A DNA stretch of 59,340 bases from CAYRGQ01 sp964444885 (GTDB taxonomy: Bacteria; Bacteroidota; Bacteroidia; Sphingobacteriales; Sphingobacteriaceae), in NCBI GenBank assembly GCA_964444885.1, contig CAYUIZ010000008.1, positions 1 through 59,340 on the forward strand, given 5' to 3'. Position 1 is the first letter of the stretch. The number at the start of each line of letters is the position of its first letter. Below are positions 45,289 to 54,249 of this stretch, piece after piece. The notes beneath the pieces were generated by a model. That model was not told where the DNA came from. It made no database searches and saw only the letters and a program-made list of their open reading frames with translations. Position numbers and translations under genes: made by a program.

Positions 45289-46338
45289 CTACCGAAACCC
45301 CGCGTTAATGCGCTCCAGGACATCGGCGCCGGGACATAGTTCCGCTTCCGCGAAGTCGACAAGCGGCGCGGAAGCGGTCTTTAACGTCTCGTGCAGTTCG
45401 GCTTTTTGCGCTAAATAGATCAGGCCCGTCAGGATTTCGTTGCGTTCCTGGGCTGCATACAGCATTTGCTTCGCCGAAAAACGATCGTAAGGATCCCATT
45501 CCCGTGCTAGTTTATTGAGTTGCAAGACGGATCCATCATGCAGGGCGACCTGCGTGGAGTGGCCCTCCGGGTAGGATGCTGTAATCTCCTCTTCCTCCGG
45601 AATAAAGTCGAGGGTTGACGTGGCCTCGATATGATCCCGCACATAATCATAGGACTTGGTCGATCCCGCATTGTTGTTGAAGGTCACGCAGGGCGATATC
45701 ACGTTAATAAAGGCGAAACCTTTGTGTTTGACAGCAGCCTTGATCAGTGGTACCAATTGCTCCTTGTCGCCACTGAAACTCTGTGCCACGAACGACGCGC
45801 CGAGTTCCACCGCTAGGCTTGCCAGGTCGATGCCTTCGAAAGCGTTGACCGAACCCGCCTTGCTTACCGACCCTAGATCGGCCGTTGCCGAGTCCTGGCC
45901 TTTCGTCAGCCCGTAGCATCCGTTATTCATCACGATGTAAACCATATCGAGGTTGCGCCGGATCACATGGACGAACTGCCCCATGCCAATGGAGGCCGAA
46001 TCCCCGTCGCCCGACACGCCAATGTACACCAGGTCCTTGTTAGCCAAATTAGCACCCGTAGTGACGCAGGGCATGCGCCCGTGCACGGCATTGAATCCGT
46101 GGGACTTGCCTAGAAAATACGCCGGTGTTTTGGAAGAACACCCAATTCCCGAGATTTTCGCAATGCGGTGTGGCGAGATATCGAGCTCGAAACAAGCCAA
46201 TTGGATAGCCATGCCGATGCTATCATGGCCGCAGCCTGCACACAGCGTCGACAACGCCGCCTCGTAGTCCTTCAGCGTATTCCCAATCTTGTTCTTCGGT
46301 GCACGGGGATGCCTAAATGCTGGTTTTAGATAGCTCAT
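45289..46338 (-). CDS. korB: 2-oxoglutarate:ferredoxin oxidoreductase subunit beta
   Basis: About 349 aa from the ATG at 46338 (MSYLKPAFRHPRAPKNK). It binds thiamine diphosphate and one [4Fe-4S]: the Cys ligands lie in LCAGCGHDSIG and GIGCSSKTP, and the ThDP motif is GVSGDGDSASIGMG ... VYIVMNNGCYGLTKGQ (GDG to NN). With KorA it oxidatively decarboxylates 2-oxoglutarate (or a related 2-oxoacid) to the acyl-CoA and reduces ferredoxin. The start lies 26 bp inside the end of korA on the same strand, so the two are translationally coupled. Confidence 0.95.
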   Translation of the reverse strand: MSYLKPAFRHPRAPKNKIGNTLKDYEAALSTLCAGCGHDSIGMAIQLACFELDISPHRIAKISGIGCSSKTPAYFLGKSHGFNAVHGRMPCVTTGANLANKDLVYIGVSGDGDSASIGMGQFVHVIRRNLDMVYIVMNNGCYGLTKGQDSATADLGSVSKAGSVNAFEGIDLASLAVELGASFVAQSFSGDKEQLVPLIKAAVKHKGFAFINVISPCVTFNNNAGSTKSYDYVRDHIEATSTLDFIPEEEEITASYPEGHSTQVALHDGSVLQLNKLAREWDPYDRFSAKQMLYAAQERNEILTGLIYLAQKAELHETLKTASAPLVDFAEAELCPGADVLERINAGFR

Positions 46339-48157
46339 GTGAATCGTGGTGTTTGGTGGAAAGGTAATCGGAAATCTGTCGGACGATGGTATCAGCCGTG
46401 ATCGGCATGCCGTCATAGTGCAGTACGGGCACGAGTTTAGCTGGCTCGATACCCGTCTCCATCAGCAACATACTACGCATCTGGGCATCCCGGTTTTGCT
46501 CGATGACGAAAACTTGCTGGTGGGCATCGAGGAATTCCATGACGTCCGGACCGAACGGGAACGCTAAAATCCGGATGGCATCCAGTGGGTGTCCGGCCGC
46601 GGCCAGCAAGTCGCGGGCTTCCTCGGCAGCTTGGCTCGAAGTACCAAAATAGAGTATGCCGAACGCAGGTTCGCTGGGCAGTGCGTGAGCCTGTGCTTTC
46701 GGCAACGCGGTCTTAATCGTTTCCCATTTCAGCGTCAGGCGGTCCATATTGCGCTTGTACGCGCCACTGTCCTCCGTATACCGTGCATACTCATCGCGCG
46801 AGGTTCCCCGGGTCGTGTAAGCCCCCAAGCTCGGATGTGCGCCGGGCGTGCTCCGGTAGGCAATCCCGTCCCCATCCACATCCAAGTAACGCCCGTAGGA
46901 CACGGCCTCCTCCAGCTCGACCGCGCTAAGTACTTTCCCCCGATCGTAACGCCTGCTTTCGTCCCAAGCGAAGGGGCGCGTCACGTAGTCGTTCATGCCC
47001 AAGTCCAAATCCGTCATCACCATCACCGGGGTTTGGAAACGGTCAGCCAAATCAAAGCTCAGCGCCGTCAGCTCAAAACACTCGGTCGGATCAGAAGGAA
47101 ACAGCAGGATGTGCTTCGTGTCGCCATGGGAGGCATACGCAGCCAGCAGCAAGTCGGATTGTTGGGTACGCGTCGGCATTCCCGTGCTCGGGCCGGTGCG
47201 CTGTACGTCAATCAGTACGGCGGGCAGTTCGGCGAAATACGCAAAGCCCAAAAATTCGTTCATGAGAGAAAGCCCTGGCCCGCTGGTCGCGGTGAATGCC
47301 CTGGCCCCTGCCCACGTGGCCCCCAGTACCATCCCCATGGCTGCCAGTTCGTCCTCGGCCTGCACGATGGCGTAGCGCCGTTCGCCCGTTTGGGGGTCTA
47401 CGCGGTAGGCCCGCGCAAACTGTTCGAATGCTTCGGCGACCGACGTGGAGGGCGTGATGGGATACCAAGCCACGACGGTGGCCCCGCCATATACCGCGCC
47501 CAGCCCACACCCGAGGTTGCCGTCGACCATGATGGAGTCGCCCACCAGGTCGCGCCGCTCCAACCGGATTGGCAAAGGATGGACCACATGTTCGCGCACA
47601 TAATCGATGCCCAGCTGCAGGGCTTTGAGGTTGTCGGTAACCAAATGCGGCTTCTTCTCGAACTGTTCGGCGAGCAAGCGCTCGATTTCGGACACGTCCA
47701 GATTAAGCAAAACCGAAACGCCGCCGACGTAGATGATATTTTTAAGCAGTTGCCGGATGCGCGGGTTGGAAAATGTGCGGTTGGCCATCTCGGTCATCGG
47801 AATGCCGATATAGTGGATGTCGTCGCGGATAAGTTGGCTCGCCATGGGCTTCGTGCTGTCGTAGACGAAATATCCGCCGGGTTTGACGGACGCCACGTCG
47901 CGGGGCATGCTCTGCGGATTGACCGATACCATGAGGTCGACACCTTCACGGCGACCTAGGTAGCCTTGCTCACTGACGCGCACTTCGTACCATGTCGGGA
48001 GGCCCTGGATGTTTGATGGAAAAATGTTTTTTGGAGAGATGGGTATGCCCATCCGGAAAATGGCTTTGGCAAACAAATTATTGGCACTGGCTGAGCCCGT
48101 ACCGTTGACGTTGGCAAACCGGACGACGAAATCGTTGATTCCTGCGCGTTGTGTCAT
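46313..48157 (-). CDS. korA: 2-oxoglutarate:ferredoxin oxidoreductase subunit alpha (gamma-alpha fusion)
   Basis: A 614-aa subunit that fuses the gamma domain (residues about 1-190, VRFANVNGTGSASANNLFAKA ... GGVSVLLNLDVSEIE) with the alpha domain. The alpha part has NLGCGLGAVYGGATVVAWYPITPSTSVAEAFEQF, EDELAAMGMVLGATWAGARAFTATSGPGLSLM and PAVLIDVQRTGPSTGMPTRTQQ, which form the pyrophosphate and CoA regions. This two-subunit arrangement is typical of the Bacteroidota and halobacterial enzymes. The substrate preference is not readable with certainty. It lies between korB and the flavoprotein. Confidence 0.95.
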   Translation of the reverse strand: MTQRAGINDFVVRFANVNGTGSASANNLFAKAIFRMGIPISPKNIFPSNIQGLPTWYEVRVSEQGYLGRREGVDLMVSVNPQSMPRDVASVKPGGYFVYDSTKPMASQLIRDDIHYIGIPMTEMANRTFSNPRIRQLLKNIIYVGGVSVLLNLDVSEIERLLAEQFEKKPHLVTDNLKALQLGIDYVREHVVHPLPIRLERRDLVGDSIMVDGNLGCGLGAVYGGATVVAWYPITPSTSVAEAFEQFARAYRVDPQTGERRYAIVQAEDELAAMGMVLGATWAGARAFTATSGPGLSLMNEFLGFAYFAELPAVLIDVQRTGPSTGMPTRTQQSDLLLAAYASHGDTKHILLFPSDPTECFELTALSFDLADRFQTPVMVMTDLDLGMNDYVTRPFAWDESRRYDRGKVLSAVELEEAVSYGRYLDVDGDGIAYRSTPGAHPSLGAYTTRGTSRDEYARYTEDSGAYKRNMDRLTLKWETIKTALPKAQAHALPSEPAFGILYFGTSSQAAEEARDLLAAAGHPLDAIRILAFPFGPDVMEFLDAHQQVFVIEQNRDAQMRSMLLMETGIEPAKLVPVLHYDGMPITADTIVRQISDYLSTKHHDSHELSKTSI

Positions 48158-48179
48158 GTTACTGTGTTGGGATTATTCG

Positions 48180-49961
48180 TTAGGTGTCAATAGCTTTCGT
48201 TGTTCGGTAGAGGAACTTTTGCATGTCCCAGGCGGCCGTGGGGCAGCGTTCGGCACATAGGCCGCAATGCAGGCACACGTCTTCGTCCTTGACCATGACA
48301 CGCCCCGTTTGCAAGGCTGTCGATACCAGCAGGTCCTGGTCGGTATTGAGTGCCGGCACGAGCAGTTGCTGGCGCAGTGTTTCTTCATCCGCGTTGGGGG
48401 TAAAGGTGATGCAGGCTGTCGGGCAGATGTCCATGCAGGCGTCGCACTCAATGCACCGATCGGCGGTGAAGACCGTTTGCACATCGCAATTCAGGCAGCG
48501 CATCGCTTCCCGGTAGGCTTCATCCCGGTCAAAGCCCAGCTCCACCTCCCGCTTGCGGTCGGCCATCGTCACGGTCTTGTCTTCCTGAGGTACCACATAC
48601 CGCTTGTCGACCACTACATCGCTATCATAGCTCCACTCGTGCACGCCCATTTTCTGGCTAAACAGATTGGTCTGTGGCGCGGGCCGGCTCTGAACGGACT
48701 GATCTTCGCAGAACAGATGAATGGACACGGCCGCTTCGTGTCCGTGAGCCACTGCCGTGATGACGTTCTCGGGACCAAAGGCAGCATCGCCTCCAAAAAA
48801 CACGTGTGGAAGTGTCGATTGAAAGGTTTTCCGGTCGACTACGGGCATGTCCCATTCGCCGAATTCCAAACCCAAGTCGCGCTCGATCCACGGAAACGTA
48901 TTTTCCTGCCCAATCGCCACTAATACCTCGTCGGCTTCAACAAACACCGGCGCCTCACTGGTCGGCACCAGCCGTCGTTTGCCGTCGGCATCGTAGCGGG
49001 CTTCCACTTTCTGGAAGGTCATGCCGCGCAATTTGCCGTTTTCCACTTCAAAGGTGAGCGGCACGTGGTTATTAAAGAACGTGACATCCTCGTGCATGGC
49101 GTCTTCTTTTTCCCAAGGCGACGCCTTCATCTCCTCAAAGGGGCTTCTGACCACGACTTTGACATCGTTGCCGCCCAAGCGGCGAGCCGTACGGCAGCAA
49201 TCCATCGCCGTATTGCCTCCGCCCAGCACAATGACTTTCTCGCCAATCGACTTCCGGTGTTCAAAAGCCACGCTGGCAAGCCATTCAATACCGATATGGA
49301 TAAATTCGCTGCCCTCCTGCCTCCCCGGCAAATGGGGCAAGTCGCGGCCCTTTGGCGCGCCTGTACCGATAAAAACGGCATCGTAGTCCTTCTCCAACAA
49401 GGATTTTAAGCTGTTTACCCGCGTCTTAAAATGCGTATGGACGCCCAGGTCAAGCACGTAGCCCACTTCTTCGTCAAGTACCTCGGCAGGAAGGCGAAAG
49501 GCCGGAATTTGGCTGCGCATCATCCCGCCTCCTGCGGCATGTTCGTCAAACAGGTGCAGCTCGTAGCCTAATGGCGCCAGATCGCGCGCCACGGTCAGCG
49601 AGGCGGGGCCTGCCCCTACCAAGGCTATTTTTTTGCCATTGCTCGGAAACGGCCCAATCGGCATATGGGGTCGCACATCGTCCTTATGGTCGGCGGCCAC
49701 ACGTTTAAGCCTGCAAATGGCCACCGGCTCTTCCTCTACCCGCACACGGCGGCAGGCGGGCTCGCAAGGCCGGTCGCAGGTTCGTCCGAGAATGCCCGGA
49801 AAGACGTTCGAGTCCCAATTTACCATATAGGCTTCGGTATACCTGCCAGCCGCAATCAAGCGGATGTATTCAGGTACGGGCGTGTGGGCGGGACACGCAT
49901 ACTGGCAGTCCACCACTTTGTGATAGTACTCCGGATCGAGCACATTCGTCGGTTTCATCAT
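48180..49961 (-). CDS. GltD-like FAD-dependent oxidoreductase with two C-terminal 4Fe-4S clusters
   Basis: About 593 aa from the ATG at 49961 (MMKPTNVLDPEYYHK); the in-frame ATG at 49982 is possible. The N-terminal [4Fe-4S] motifs are CQYACPAHTPVPEYIR and CDRPCEPACRR. The FAD Rossmann site is GKKIALVGAGPASL, and the NAD(P)H site is VIVLGGGNTAMDCCR, as in the glutamate synthase small subunit. At the C-terminus a bacterial ferredoxin adds CIECDACMDICPTAC and CLHCGLCAERCPTA (eight Cys). It is 22 bp upstream of korA. It probably reoxidises the ferredoxin made by KorAB with NAD(P)+, or feeds a quinone or bifurcating partner; the acceptor is inferred. Confidence 0.92.
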   Translation of the reverse strand: MMKPTNVLDPEYYHKVVDCQYACPAHTPVPEYIRLIAAGRYTEAYMVNWDSNVFPGILGRTCDRPCEPACRRVRVEEEPVAICRLKRVAADHKDDVRPHMPIGPFPSNGKKIALVGAGPASLTVARDLAPLGYELHLFDEHAAGGGMMRSQIPAFRLPAEVLDEEVGYVLDLGVHTHFKTRVNSLKSLLEKDYDAVFIGTGAPKGRDLPHLPGRQEGSEFIHIGIEWLASVAFEHRKSIGEKVIVLGGGNTAMDCCRTARRLGGNDVKVVVRSPFEEMKASPWEKEDAMHEDVTFFNNHVPLTFEVENGKLRGMTFQKVEARYDADGKRRLVPTSEAPVFVEADEVLVAIGQENTFPWIERDLGLEFGEWDMPVVDRKTFQSTLPHVFFGGDAAFGPENVITAVAHGHEAAVSIHLFCEDQSVQSRPAPQTNLFSQKMGVHEWSYDSDVVVDKRYVVPQEDKTVTMADRKREVELGFDRDEAYREAMRCLNCDVQTVFTADRCIECDACMDICPTACITFTPNADEETLRQQLLVPALNTDQDLLVSTALQTGRVMVKDEDVCLHCGLCAERCPTAAWDMQKFLYRTTKAIDT

Positions 49962-49982
49962 AGCGAACGGGTAAGGGCACAA

Positions 49983-50462
49983 ACGCCAGCAACATCATTC
50001 TTGTACGCTTCGGCCGGTTTGCAGTAGCACGCAAACCGAGCGGATTATCCGCTCGGGATAATACAGCAGTACATGGCGTTGCAGGATATCCGGCGAGTTC
50101 ATCACCCTATGTTTTCAACGTGAATAATTCGGTTTATTAGTGTAATGTTCAACAAATAAAGACTATCCTCGCCAATAATGCAAGAACAGGCATCGTGCTT
50201 AGTACCAAATATATAAAGTTTGTGCGGAAATAGGTAATTTTTGGGTTGTGGAACAACTACACGACTAACTTTTTGGGCGCTGTATACCTTCATGTAAGCC
50301 CATCCCTGCTACCATTTCGCTTTCCGGAACACAGAAAAACCCAAGAACCGAAAACGTCCTTTCATCGGCCGCAACCGGCACGAAACTTTTTTTCTCAAAA
50401 TAAATTTTGTTATTCGAATGATAATTTGTTTATTTTGTAGTACGCATCTAACCAACCTAAAA
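49983..50462. other. Divergent intergenic region upstream of kor operon and the calpain pair
   Basis: About 480 bp with no gene. Its left part holds two overlapping inverted repeats (50015-50056), and the right 350 bp are AT-rich with the 5' region of the 132-aa gene. TAATTTG-like stretches are near 50425, but there is no exact TAnnTTTG. Confidence 0.5.
50015..50056 (-). promoter_or_regulatory. Two overlapping inverted repeats in the leader of the kor operon
   Basis: CGGTTTGC (50015-50022) pairs with GCAAACCG (50031-50038), and CCGAGCGGAT (50036-50045) pairs with ATCCGCTCGG (50047-50056) around one base. They share bases 50036-50038, so only one stem can form at a time in RNA. The second is nearly a perfect palindrome and could also be a protein-binding operator. 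Confidence 0.45.
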
Positions 50463-50861
50463 ATGGATCAGCCAATTCTACTATTGCGCGCTGATAATGG
50501 GAGTGTCCCACCCGCATACTTTTATTCCTATGAGATTATTTTCCGCCTAGGAGGGCGGGCCTTGTTTGTGTTATCCAAAGGAATTGACGAACACGAAGCT
50601 CCCATCCTGTCCGAAAGTAAAACTTACGACAAACAAGCCTTAACAGCTGTTTATGAGGAGATACGCCGGCACCAAAGTCCTGATATTTCGGAAGCCATGG
50701 TCGGTGGCGAACGGAAAAACATCACACTTATCGAGTCCAACAAACCCATCAAGATTGACATACTGCCGCACGACGAGTCGGGGATCCTCCTTTTTGAAAA
50801 ATGCCTGCGGATATATGATCCGGATTTCGAAGAAAAATTAACCCGATTAGTCAATAATTAA
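50463..50861 (+). CDS. Unrecognised 132-aa protein paired with a calpain-family protease
   Basis: About 132 aa from the ATG at 50463 (MDQPILLLRADNGSVPPAY). It has no signal peptide or membrane segment. It is acidic, with an N-terminal FYSYEIIFRLGGRALFVLS strand-rich part and a C-terminal ILLFEKCLRIYDPDFEEKL helix. I do not recognise a family. It ends 11 bp before the protease on the same strand, so a partner role (chaperone, inhibitor or immunity) is possible, but this is inferred from position. Confidence 0.7.
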   Translation: MDQPILLLRADNGSVPPAYFYSYEIIFRLGGRALFVLSKGIDEHEAPILSESKTYDKQALTAVYEEIRRHQSPDISEAMVGGERKNITLIESNKPIKIDILPHDESGILLFEKCLRIYDPDFEEKLTRLVNN

Positions 50862-50872
50862 ACAAACTCATC

Positions 50873-52066
50873 ATGGACAAAGCACCAAAAGAAATGTTTA
50901 TAGGGGTGATCAATCCCTTTGCATTGACAGAAGCGATCACGGGACGAAAAATCAACTGGAGGGATCCGAACTCGATTCAGGTGATCGAAGACACTTTGGA
51001 GAAGAACTATGCCGAACTATTCGACATACAACACAACTCGCCATTGTACACCGGTCTGGAAATCACGAAAGACAACCTCATCAAGCCGATGAAAGCGAAT
51101 GCAGTAAAAATACGTTCGGTTTCCGAACAGGAATCCATGGATTTTTCGACATTAAAAAGACTTAAGGATCTGAACACCGCAGGTGTCAAAAACATCGAAA
51201 ACGTCCTCATCCGCGACGGTCGCCTAAACAAAGGGCGGCTAGATTTGATATTGGACATCCCTGAGTTGAACAATACCATCACCAATCGCTTGACGACGCC
51301 GCAGATCAAGGACATCGTACTGGGAAAAGGAAGTGGAAATGCGAACACGGAATGGACACCGACCAACCGATCTTGGCGAGATATGGGTGACTTTTTCAAT
51401 GACGTGGTCGAGTATAACGATCCCATACAGGGGGCGGTGGGTAACTGCTACTTCATCGCCGCTATTGCGGCTGTCGCGTGGGCCTCGCCCTACACCATCG
51501 AGCACAAGGTGCGGGCCACCGGCACCGGCGAAACACAACGGGTGAACGCTATCCAGTTCTTTACGAAAGGCGGCGGCAAGGACGCCCCCAGCAAACTCAT
51601 CGAGGTGACGGACGACACCCTGGTTGACACCAGCAACCGCCCTGTCTACTGCAGAAGCAACGATGGAGGCGAAATTTGGCCAGCCGTCTACGAGAAAGCG
51701 TTTGCAAAATGGATCACCAAAAACAACACCGATAAACCGGATATCACGCGAACGGCTTTTGGAGATCCAGTCAAAGCTACGGCGCAACTAAACAACAAGA
51801 CGCCCCGGTATTACAACACGGCATCCAGAACCGCCGCGCAGCTATTTTCCCACGTGCGTGAAAACTCCGTGAGCCGAAAGACAATTCACCCGATGACGGC
51901 CTGGACATACGGCTCCAGCAAAGATTATACAGGATCGAATATCGTGGGAAACCATGCGTATACCATCCTCGGATGGACATCCGTCAAGCAAGAACTACAT
52001 TATCTTACGGAATCCGTGGGGCGTGACCGAACCGATCGGAATAAATTCGTACCAAGGCGTAGTTAG
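50873..52066 (+). CDS. Calpain-family cysteine protease, frameshifted near the C-terminus
   Basis: The frame begins at 50873 (MDKAPKEMFIGVINPF) with about 180 residues of unknown function. The C2 peptidase domain follows: the oxyanion and nucleophile region DPIQGAVGNCYFIAAIAAVA (Cys192), ITRTAFGDPVKATAQL, and NHAYTILGW with His361. The third catalytic residue should be Asn in an LRNPWG motif. It is not in this frame but appears in the next one, and the present frame ends after 397 codons with an unrelated tail (ELHYLTESVGRDR). A 4-bp tandem CAAG-CAAG (51985-51992) causes the shift: removing one copy gives ...TSVKNYIILRNPWG... in one frame, ending at 52181. So this is either a real broken gene or a base-calling error. 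There is no signal peptide. Confidence 0.9.
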   Translation: MDKAPKEMFIGVINPFALTEAITGRKINWRDPNSIQVIEDTLEKNYAELFDIQHNSPLYTGLEITKDNLIKPMKANAVKIRSVSEQESMDFSTLKRLKDLNTAGVKNIENVLIRDGRLNKGRLDLILDIPELNNTITNRLTTPQIKDIVLGKGSGNANTEWTPTNRSWRDMGDFFNDVVEYNDPIQGAVGNCYFIAAIAAVAWASPYTIEHKVRATGTGETQRVNAIQFFTKGGGKDAPSKLIEVTDDTLVDTSNRPVYCRSNDGGEIWPAVYEKAFAKWITKNNTDKPDITRTAFGDPVKATAQLNNKTPRYYNTASRTAAQLFSHVRENSVSRKTIHPMTAWTYGSSKDYTGSNIVGNHAYTILGWTSVKQELHYLTESVGRDRTDRNKFVPRRS

Positions 52067-52181
52067 TTTCTTCGACAATAGCTTTTGGAGGCCGATTAAC
52101 ATGATTGGCAATGACGGTGTTTTTGCACTGGAAATCAATGCCTTCAAATCGTATTTTGCCGGTATGGGTGTGGCGAAATGA
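51990..52181 (+). pseudogene. Displaced C-terminal part of the calpain-family protease (LRNPWG motif)
   Basis: In the shifted frame from 51990 the sequence reads KNYIILRNPWGVTEP and continues ...FFDNSFWRPINMIGNDGVFALEINAFKSYFAGMGVAK to the stop at 52181. LRNPWG carries the catalytic Asn of C2 calpains and normally follows NHAYSV-type His motifs by about 15 residues, as here once the shift is repaired. The stop is followed at once by a terminator. Confidence 0.85.
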
Positions 52182-52197
52182 CACACGAAACAAAAAA

Positions 52198-52230
52198 AAC
52201 AGATAGCGCAACATCCTATCTGTTTTTTTT
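52198..52230 (+). terminator. Intrinsic terminator after the calpain gene (bidirectional)
   Basis: AACAGATAG (52198-52206) pairs with CTATCTGTT (52216-52224), followed by eight T. An A-run precedes the stem, so it can also work on the minus strand. Confidence 0.93.
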
Positions 52231-52422
52231 TGTACAATATGGAAGCCTCACCGAAAAACGAAAGCAACGTTAGAACAATCCCGTTCATGCCCCCAATCGA
52301 ACCATGTCCCGTTCGAACTTGTTCTGAAAAAATCGGGGAATGGAAATAAGAAGGTATCTTCGCTTTTTGAAGTCCCGTGATTTGACGACAGGGGACCAAC
52401 AGTGAAACCCATATTCTACAAC

Positions 52423-52668
52423 ATGCGAACCGTAGCCGAACTCCCCCATCCTGATTTTAAAATCACCATCTTTTCGATGAACCAGAAATTTATCATCAAA
52501 TTCGAACAGGGCACCCTCGAGCAGGTTTACAAAATCGGTGAAACGGATGTGGTTGATGGCGTGAATGGCATATTCCAGCTGATCGATGAAGAATTTGGCA
52601 AATCGGTTTCCGCGCGGTTTGATGAGATGCGCCAATCCTTTATCGCCGCGTACCGACGCCACGAATAG
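52423..52668 (+). CDS. Conserved hypothetical 81-aa protein
   Basis: From the ATG at 52423 (MRTVAELPHPDFKITIFSM) the protein has a strand-rich first half (FKITIFSMNQKFIIKFEQG) and a helical C-terminus (FGKSVSARFDEMRQSFIAA). It resembles small Bacteroidota hypothetical proteins that open with VAE[IL]PHPDFKIT, but I do not know a function. A GTG at 52402 could extend it by seven residues. Confidence 0.7.
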   Translation: MRTVAELPHPDFKITIFSMNQKFIIKFEQGTLEQVYKIGETDVVDGVNGIFQLIDEEFGKSVSARFDEMRQSFIAAYRRHE

Positions 52669-52880
52669 ACAGCCGCGGAGCCGATCCCACGGCACATCAT
52701 TACGAAATCAACTTTTGGAGCAACCGTCGTGGTTCTTAACGAGAAACTGAAGCGACACCCTACAGCGCTCTCCGCGACCTTTTGACTGTGCAAGACACAT
52801 TTCCTATTGCATTGTTTTCAATAAAATAAAAAAGTTATTACCAATTATTCCAATTTCCATTGATTTGATTGATATTTTTA

Positions 52881-52888
52881 TAAATTTG
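52881..52888 (+). promoter_or_regulatory. Bacteroidota -7 promoter element for gdhA
   Basis: TAAATTTG exactly matches TAnnTTTG and lies 30 bp upstream of the gdhA start. A TTTG at 52864-52867 lies a little closer than the usual -33 spacing. Confidence 0.6.
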
Positions 52889-52917
52889 CAGGTTAATAAT
52901 CGTTTATTCATTAATGC

Positions 52918-54249
52918 ATGTCGAGTTATTTTAAATCTTTCATGGATTGGGTCACCGAGCGCAATCCCCACCAACCCGAATTTATCCAAGCCGTCAAAGA
53001 AGTGATGGAGGATATTATCCCGTATATTCAGTCCAACAACAAAGAGCTCATTGACTGCAGGTTGCTGGAGCGTTTGGTGGAGGCAGAGCGTGCCATCTCG
53101 TTTCGCGTGACATGGATTGACGACAAGAACCGCGTGCAGGTCAACCGAGGCTACCGTATCCAAATGAGCAGCGCGTTAGGTCCGTACAAAGGCGGCTTGC
53201 GTTTCTCTCCCACGGTAAACCTCAGCATTCTCAAGTTCCTGGCTTTCGAGCAGACGTTTAAAAACAGCCTGACTGGCCTGCCCCTAGGCGCCGGCAAAGG
53301 CGGTGCGGACTTCGATCCTAAAGGCAAGTCCGATAACGAGATCATGCGCTTTTGCCAAAGCTACATGACGGAACTTTTCCGTCACATCGGTTCGGAAACG
53401 GATGTTCCGGCGGGCGACATTGGCGTGGGTGAACGCGAAATCGGCTACCTCTTTGGGCAGTACAAGCGCCTGCGCAACAATTTCACGGGCGTGATGACCG
53501 GCAAGGGCCCTGCATGGGGCGGCAGCTACATTCGTCCTGAAGCAACGGGCTATGGCCTGCTATACTTCGTGGAGCGCATGCTCTACGAAAACGGCGACAC
53601 GCTCAAAGGCAAGACGGTGGCCATCTCGGGCGCCGGCAATGTGGCCCATTACGCTGCCCTAAAAGCCATTGCGCTGGGCGCCAAAGTGATTAGCGTATCG
53701 AACAGCACGGGCACCATCCACGACGAAAACGGGTTTAACCTCGAAAAGCTGGAGTATGTGAATTCGCTTAACCGCGACTTAGAAAAATATCCTGAAAAAT
53801 ACCCGTCCGAGTTCCTTCCCGGCCAAAAACCCTGGAACCTGAAATGCGATATTGCGCTGCCTTGCGCTACGCAGAACGAATTGGACGCCGATGATGCCAA
53901 AGCGCTGGTTGCTAACGGATGCCTGTGCATCGCCGAAGGGGCCAACATGCCCTCTACGGACGAGGCCATCAAAGTCATCATGAAGAGCAAAATCCTCTAC
54001 GCGCCAGGCAAAGCGACGAACGCCGGCGGCGTGGCCGTATCCGGCCTCGAGATGTCGCAAAACCGCCTTGGACAACAATGGACTGCCGAAAAAGTAGACG
54101 GCAAGCTCAAGAAAATCATGCACGATATCCACGATATTTGCGTCCACTACGGCAAAGACAAAAACGGCAATATCAACTACCTCCGCGGCGCGAATATCGG
54201 CGGCTTTATTAAAGTGGCTCAAGCGATGAACGCCCAGGGGCTGGTATAG
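52918..54249 (+). CDS. gdhA: NADP-specific glutamate dehydrogenase
   Basis: A 443-aa enzyme of the 450-aa hexameric class. It makes glutamate from 2-oxoglutarate and ammonium. The substrate Lys residues are in ALGPYKGGLRF (Lys91) and GLPLGAGKGGADFDPKGKSD (Lys127). The dinucleotide site is GKTVAISGAGNVAHYAALKAIALG (G-A-G-N), which fits NADPH use. The NAGG motif (ATNAGGVAVSGLEMSQN) is near residues 360-376. It is transcribed from a -7 element 30 bp upstream. Confidence 0.97.
   Translation: MSSYFKSFMDWVTERNPHQPEFIQAVKEVMEDIIPYIQSNNKELIDCRLLERLVEAERAISFRVTWIDDKNRVQVNRGYRIQMSSALGPYKGGLRFSPTVNLSILKFLAFEQTFKNSLTGLPLGAGKGGADFDPKGKSDNEIMRFCQSYMTELFRHIGSETDVPAGDIGVGEREIGYLFGQYKRLRNNFTGVMTGKGPAWGGSYIRPEATGYGLLYFVERMLYENGDTLKGKTVAISGAGNVAHYAALKAIALGAKVISVSNSTGTIHDENGFNLEKLEYVNSLNRDLEKYPEKYPSEFLPGQKPWNLKCDIALPCATQNELDADDAKALVANGCLCIAEGANMPSTDEAIKVIMKSKILYAPGKATNAGGVAVSGLEMSQNRLGQQWTAEKVDGKLKKIMHDIHDICVHYGKDKNGNINYLRGANIGGFIKVAQAMNAQGLV

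Noticed and set aside
46589..47959. Long open frame (456 aa) on the plus strand opposite korA
   Set aside because: It lies fully antisense to a clear oxidoreductase gene and has no recognisable domain; the G+C and codon bias of korA create it.
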